NCBI RefSeq assembly: GCF_006442975.2
Contig: NZ_CP083954.1
Location: 5,215,501 to 5,279,500, forward strand
Direction: 5' to 3'
Length of the DNA: 64,000 bases
Origin: Mesorhizobium sp. B2-1-1
GTDB taxonomy: Bacteria; Pseudomonadota; Alphaproteobacteria; Rhizobiales; Rhizobiaceae
Below are positions 63,086 through 64,000 of the stretch, piece by piece. The translations under genes were made by a program, and so were the position numbers. Under the pieces are notes generated by a model. That model did no database searches and was not told where the DNA came from. It worked only from the letters and a program-made list of their open reading frames with translations. Each line of letters begins with the position of its first letter. Position 1 is the first letter of the stretch.

Positions 63086-64000
63086 ATGGCACGGGCTTCG
63101 CCCTATCCCATGGCCAATGACCTCCCGGGGCGCAGTGCCGCCGGATGGCTGGCGCTGGCATGGGCGAGCTTCATTGTGCTGCCATGGTACAAAGTCGAAG
63201 GCGGCTTGCTTTCCTTTGACTGGCTGGCGCGTCCGGCGGAGGCGGCACCAGCCATCCTGCTGTCGCTGAACGGTCGGCTGTGGCTGCTTCCCTTAATCCT
63301 GCCACTTCTCCTGGCAAGCTGGCTCGTCGCGCGCCGGAACCTCCCCGGCCTGGCGGTGGCGGGCGCAGCCGGCCTCGCCTGGCTGGTGATCGAGGGTTTT
63401 TCCATCATCCATTCGGGTTGGGGATTTGCCTGGCTCGGGCATCTCGCCAGTACGCCGGGACCGGTGCAGCCGGGGCTCGGCTGGGGTGCGGTGCTGTACG
63501 CGCTGGCGATGCTGATGTTCATCGCCGAGGCGCTGGCCGCGCGTGGCTGGTGCAAGGGCGACCGTTTTGTCGTCGGCTCGCTGCTGATCGTGATCGCTTC
63601 GCTGATCCTGTTCGTGGCTTATCCGCTGTTGTCGATCCTCGCTTCCGCCATCGAGGACAATGACGGCGATATCGTGCCGGCTCTGTTTGCCGAAAAGCTG
63701 TTCAGTGCCAACATCTGGAGCCTGCGCTGCCTCTATGGCGACGGTTCCTGCGGGGTGGCGTGGAATACGGTGGCGATCGCGGTGCTGGTCGGATTCTTCT
63801 GCACGGCGCTAGGCCTGGCGCTGGCGCTGATTGCGTTGCGCACCAGGCTGCCTGCCAAATGGCTGCTGCGCGGCCTCTCCATCTTGCCGATCATCACGCC
63901 GCCTTTCGTCATCGGCCTGGCGCTGATCCTGTTGTTCGGCCGGGCCGGCATCGTCACCAATCTTTTGTCAGAACATCTCGGTATTCCGCGCAGCCGCTGG
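63086..64000 (+). CDS. ABC transporter permease, FbpB/AfuB-like (runs off the window)
   Basis: The first 305 codons of a large permease, open to the window edge. GAAGGAAG precedes the ATG at 63086. At least six hydrophobic segments are seen, including WLALAWASFIVLPWY, FVVGSLLIVIASLILFVAYP and AVLVGFFCTALGLALALIAL, then LSILPIITPPFVIGLALIL, which begins the conserved permease core. The long N-terminal part before that core fits the double-permease architecture of iron/AfuB-type systems (about 690 residues). The cognate ATPase should lie beyond the window. Confidence 0.85.
   Translation, partial: MARASPYPMANDLPGRSAAGWLALAWASFIVLPWYKVEGGLLSFDWLARPAEAAPAILLSLNGRLWLLPLILPLLLASWLVARRNLPGLAVAGAAGLAWLVIEGFSIIHSGWGFAWLGHLASTPGPVQPGLGWGAVLYALAMLMFIAEALAARGWCKGDRFVVGSLLIVIASLILFVAYPLLSILASAIEDNDGDIVPALFAEKLFSANIWSLRCLYGDGSCGVAWNTVAIAVLVGFFCTALGLALALIALRTRLPAKWLLRGLSILPIITPPFVIGLALILLFGRAGIVTNLLSEHLGIPRSRW

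Overview
This 64-kb, GC-rich window looks like a chromosomal segment of an alphaproteobacterium of the Rhizobiales, most likely Mesorhizobium or a close relative. The grounds are a DUF768 protein (a family I associate with Mesorhizobium), a short-form HisG paired with HisZ, the rsmE-gshA neighbourhood, an LsrB/VtlR-like regulator divergent from a DUF1127 gene, DUF3422, and palindromic intergenic repeats of rhizobial type. All assignments come from reading the sequence and from family knowledge; no database search was run. No tRNA, rRNA, CRISPR array, insertion sequence or phage gene was recognised.

Layout. 0.2-9.7 kb is accessory metabolism and redox: cytochrome c, an O-methyltransferase, a MocR regulator convergent with an EamA exporter, an AraC regulator with a nitroreductase and a zinc-free quinone oxidoreductase, and a LysR regulator divergent from a DoxX-like protein. 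9.7-12.2 kb is decaying: three consecutive genes (NmrA-like, TMEM175-like, VOC) each carry a frameshift. 12.2-17.0 kb has a MOSC-reductase-ferredoxin fusion with a DUF427 gene, then an acyl-CoA synthetase. 17.2-24.1 kb is mostly core: hisG-hisZ-hisS, tag, an L,D-transpeptidase and a divergent FolD paralogue. 24.1-32.0 kb oxidises 2-hydroxyacids: glycolate oxidase glcD-glcE-glcF on the minus strand, and a GntR/FCD regulator with lldD on the plus strand, with a shared operator-like motif at both promoters. A frameshifted DUF3422 gene lies between them. 32-43 kb is largely core (phosphatase, amidotransferase, rsmE, gshA, DUF937, DUF1127/LsrB, xseA, P1 peptidase, DUF768). 43.4-50.2 kb has an SDR, a 2-oxoglutarate/Fe(II) oxygenase, an ABC exporter remnant and a PaoABC-type periplasmic aldehyde oxidoreductase.

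50.4-59.8 kb reads as one catabolic island: a beta-keto acid cleavage enzyme (BKACE), an amidase, a full Liv-type ABC importer, an RpiR regulator and a class III aminotransferase. A coherent reading is uptake of an amide or beta-amino acid, hydrolysis, transamination to a beta-keto acid, and acetyl-CoA-dependent cleavage.

59.8-64.0 kb is the most distinctive system: a LacI regulator divergent from an inositol-monophosphatase-family phosphatase, a binding protein and a permease that runs off the window. The binding protein lacks the tyrosine pair of ferric-binding proteins. It has a His-Asp pair and a Glu spaced like the sugar-phosphate contacts I recall for AfuA, so this may be an importer for phosphorylated sugars or cyclitols coupled to dephosphorylation. 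Two matching TGCAC-N4-GTGCA operators lie in the divergent promoter.
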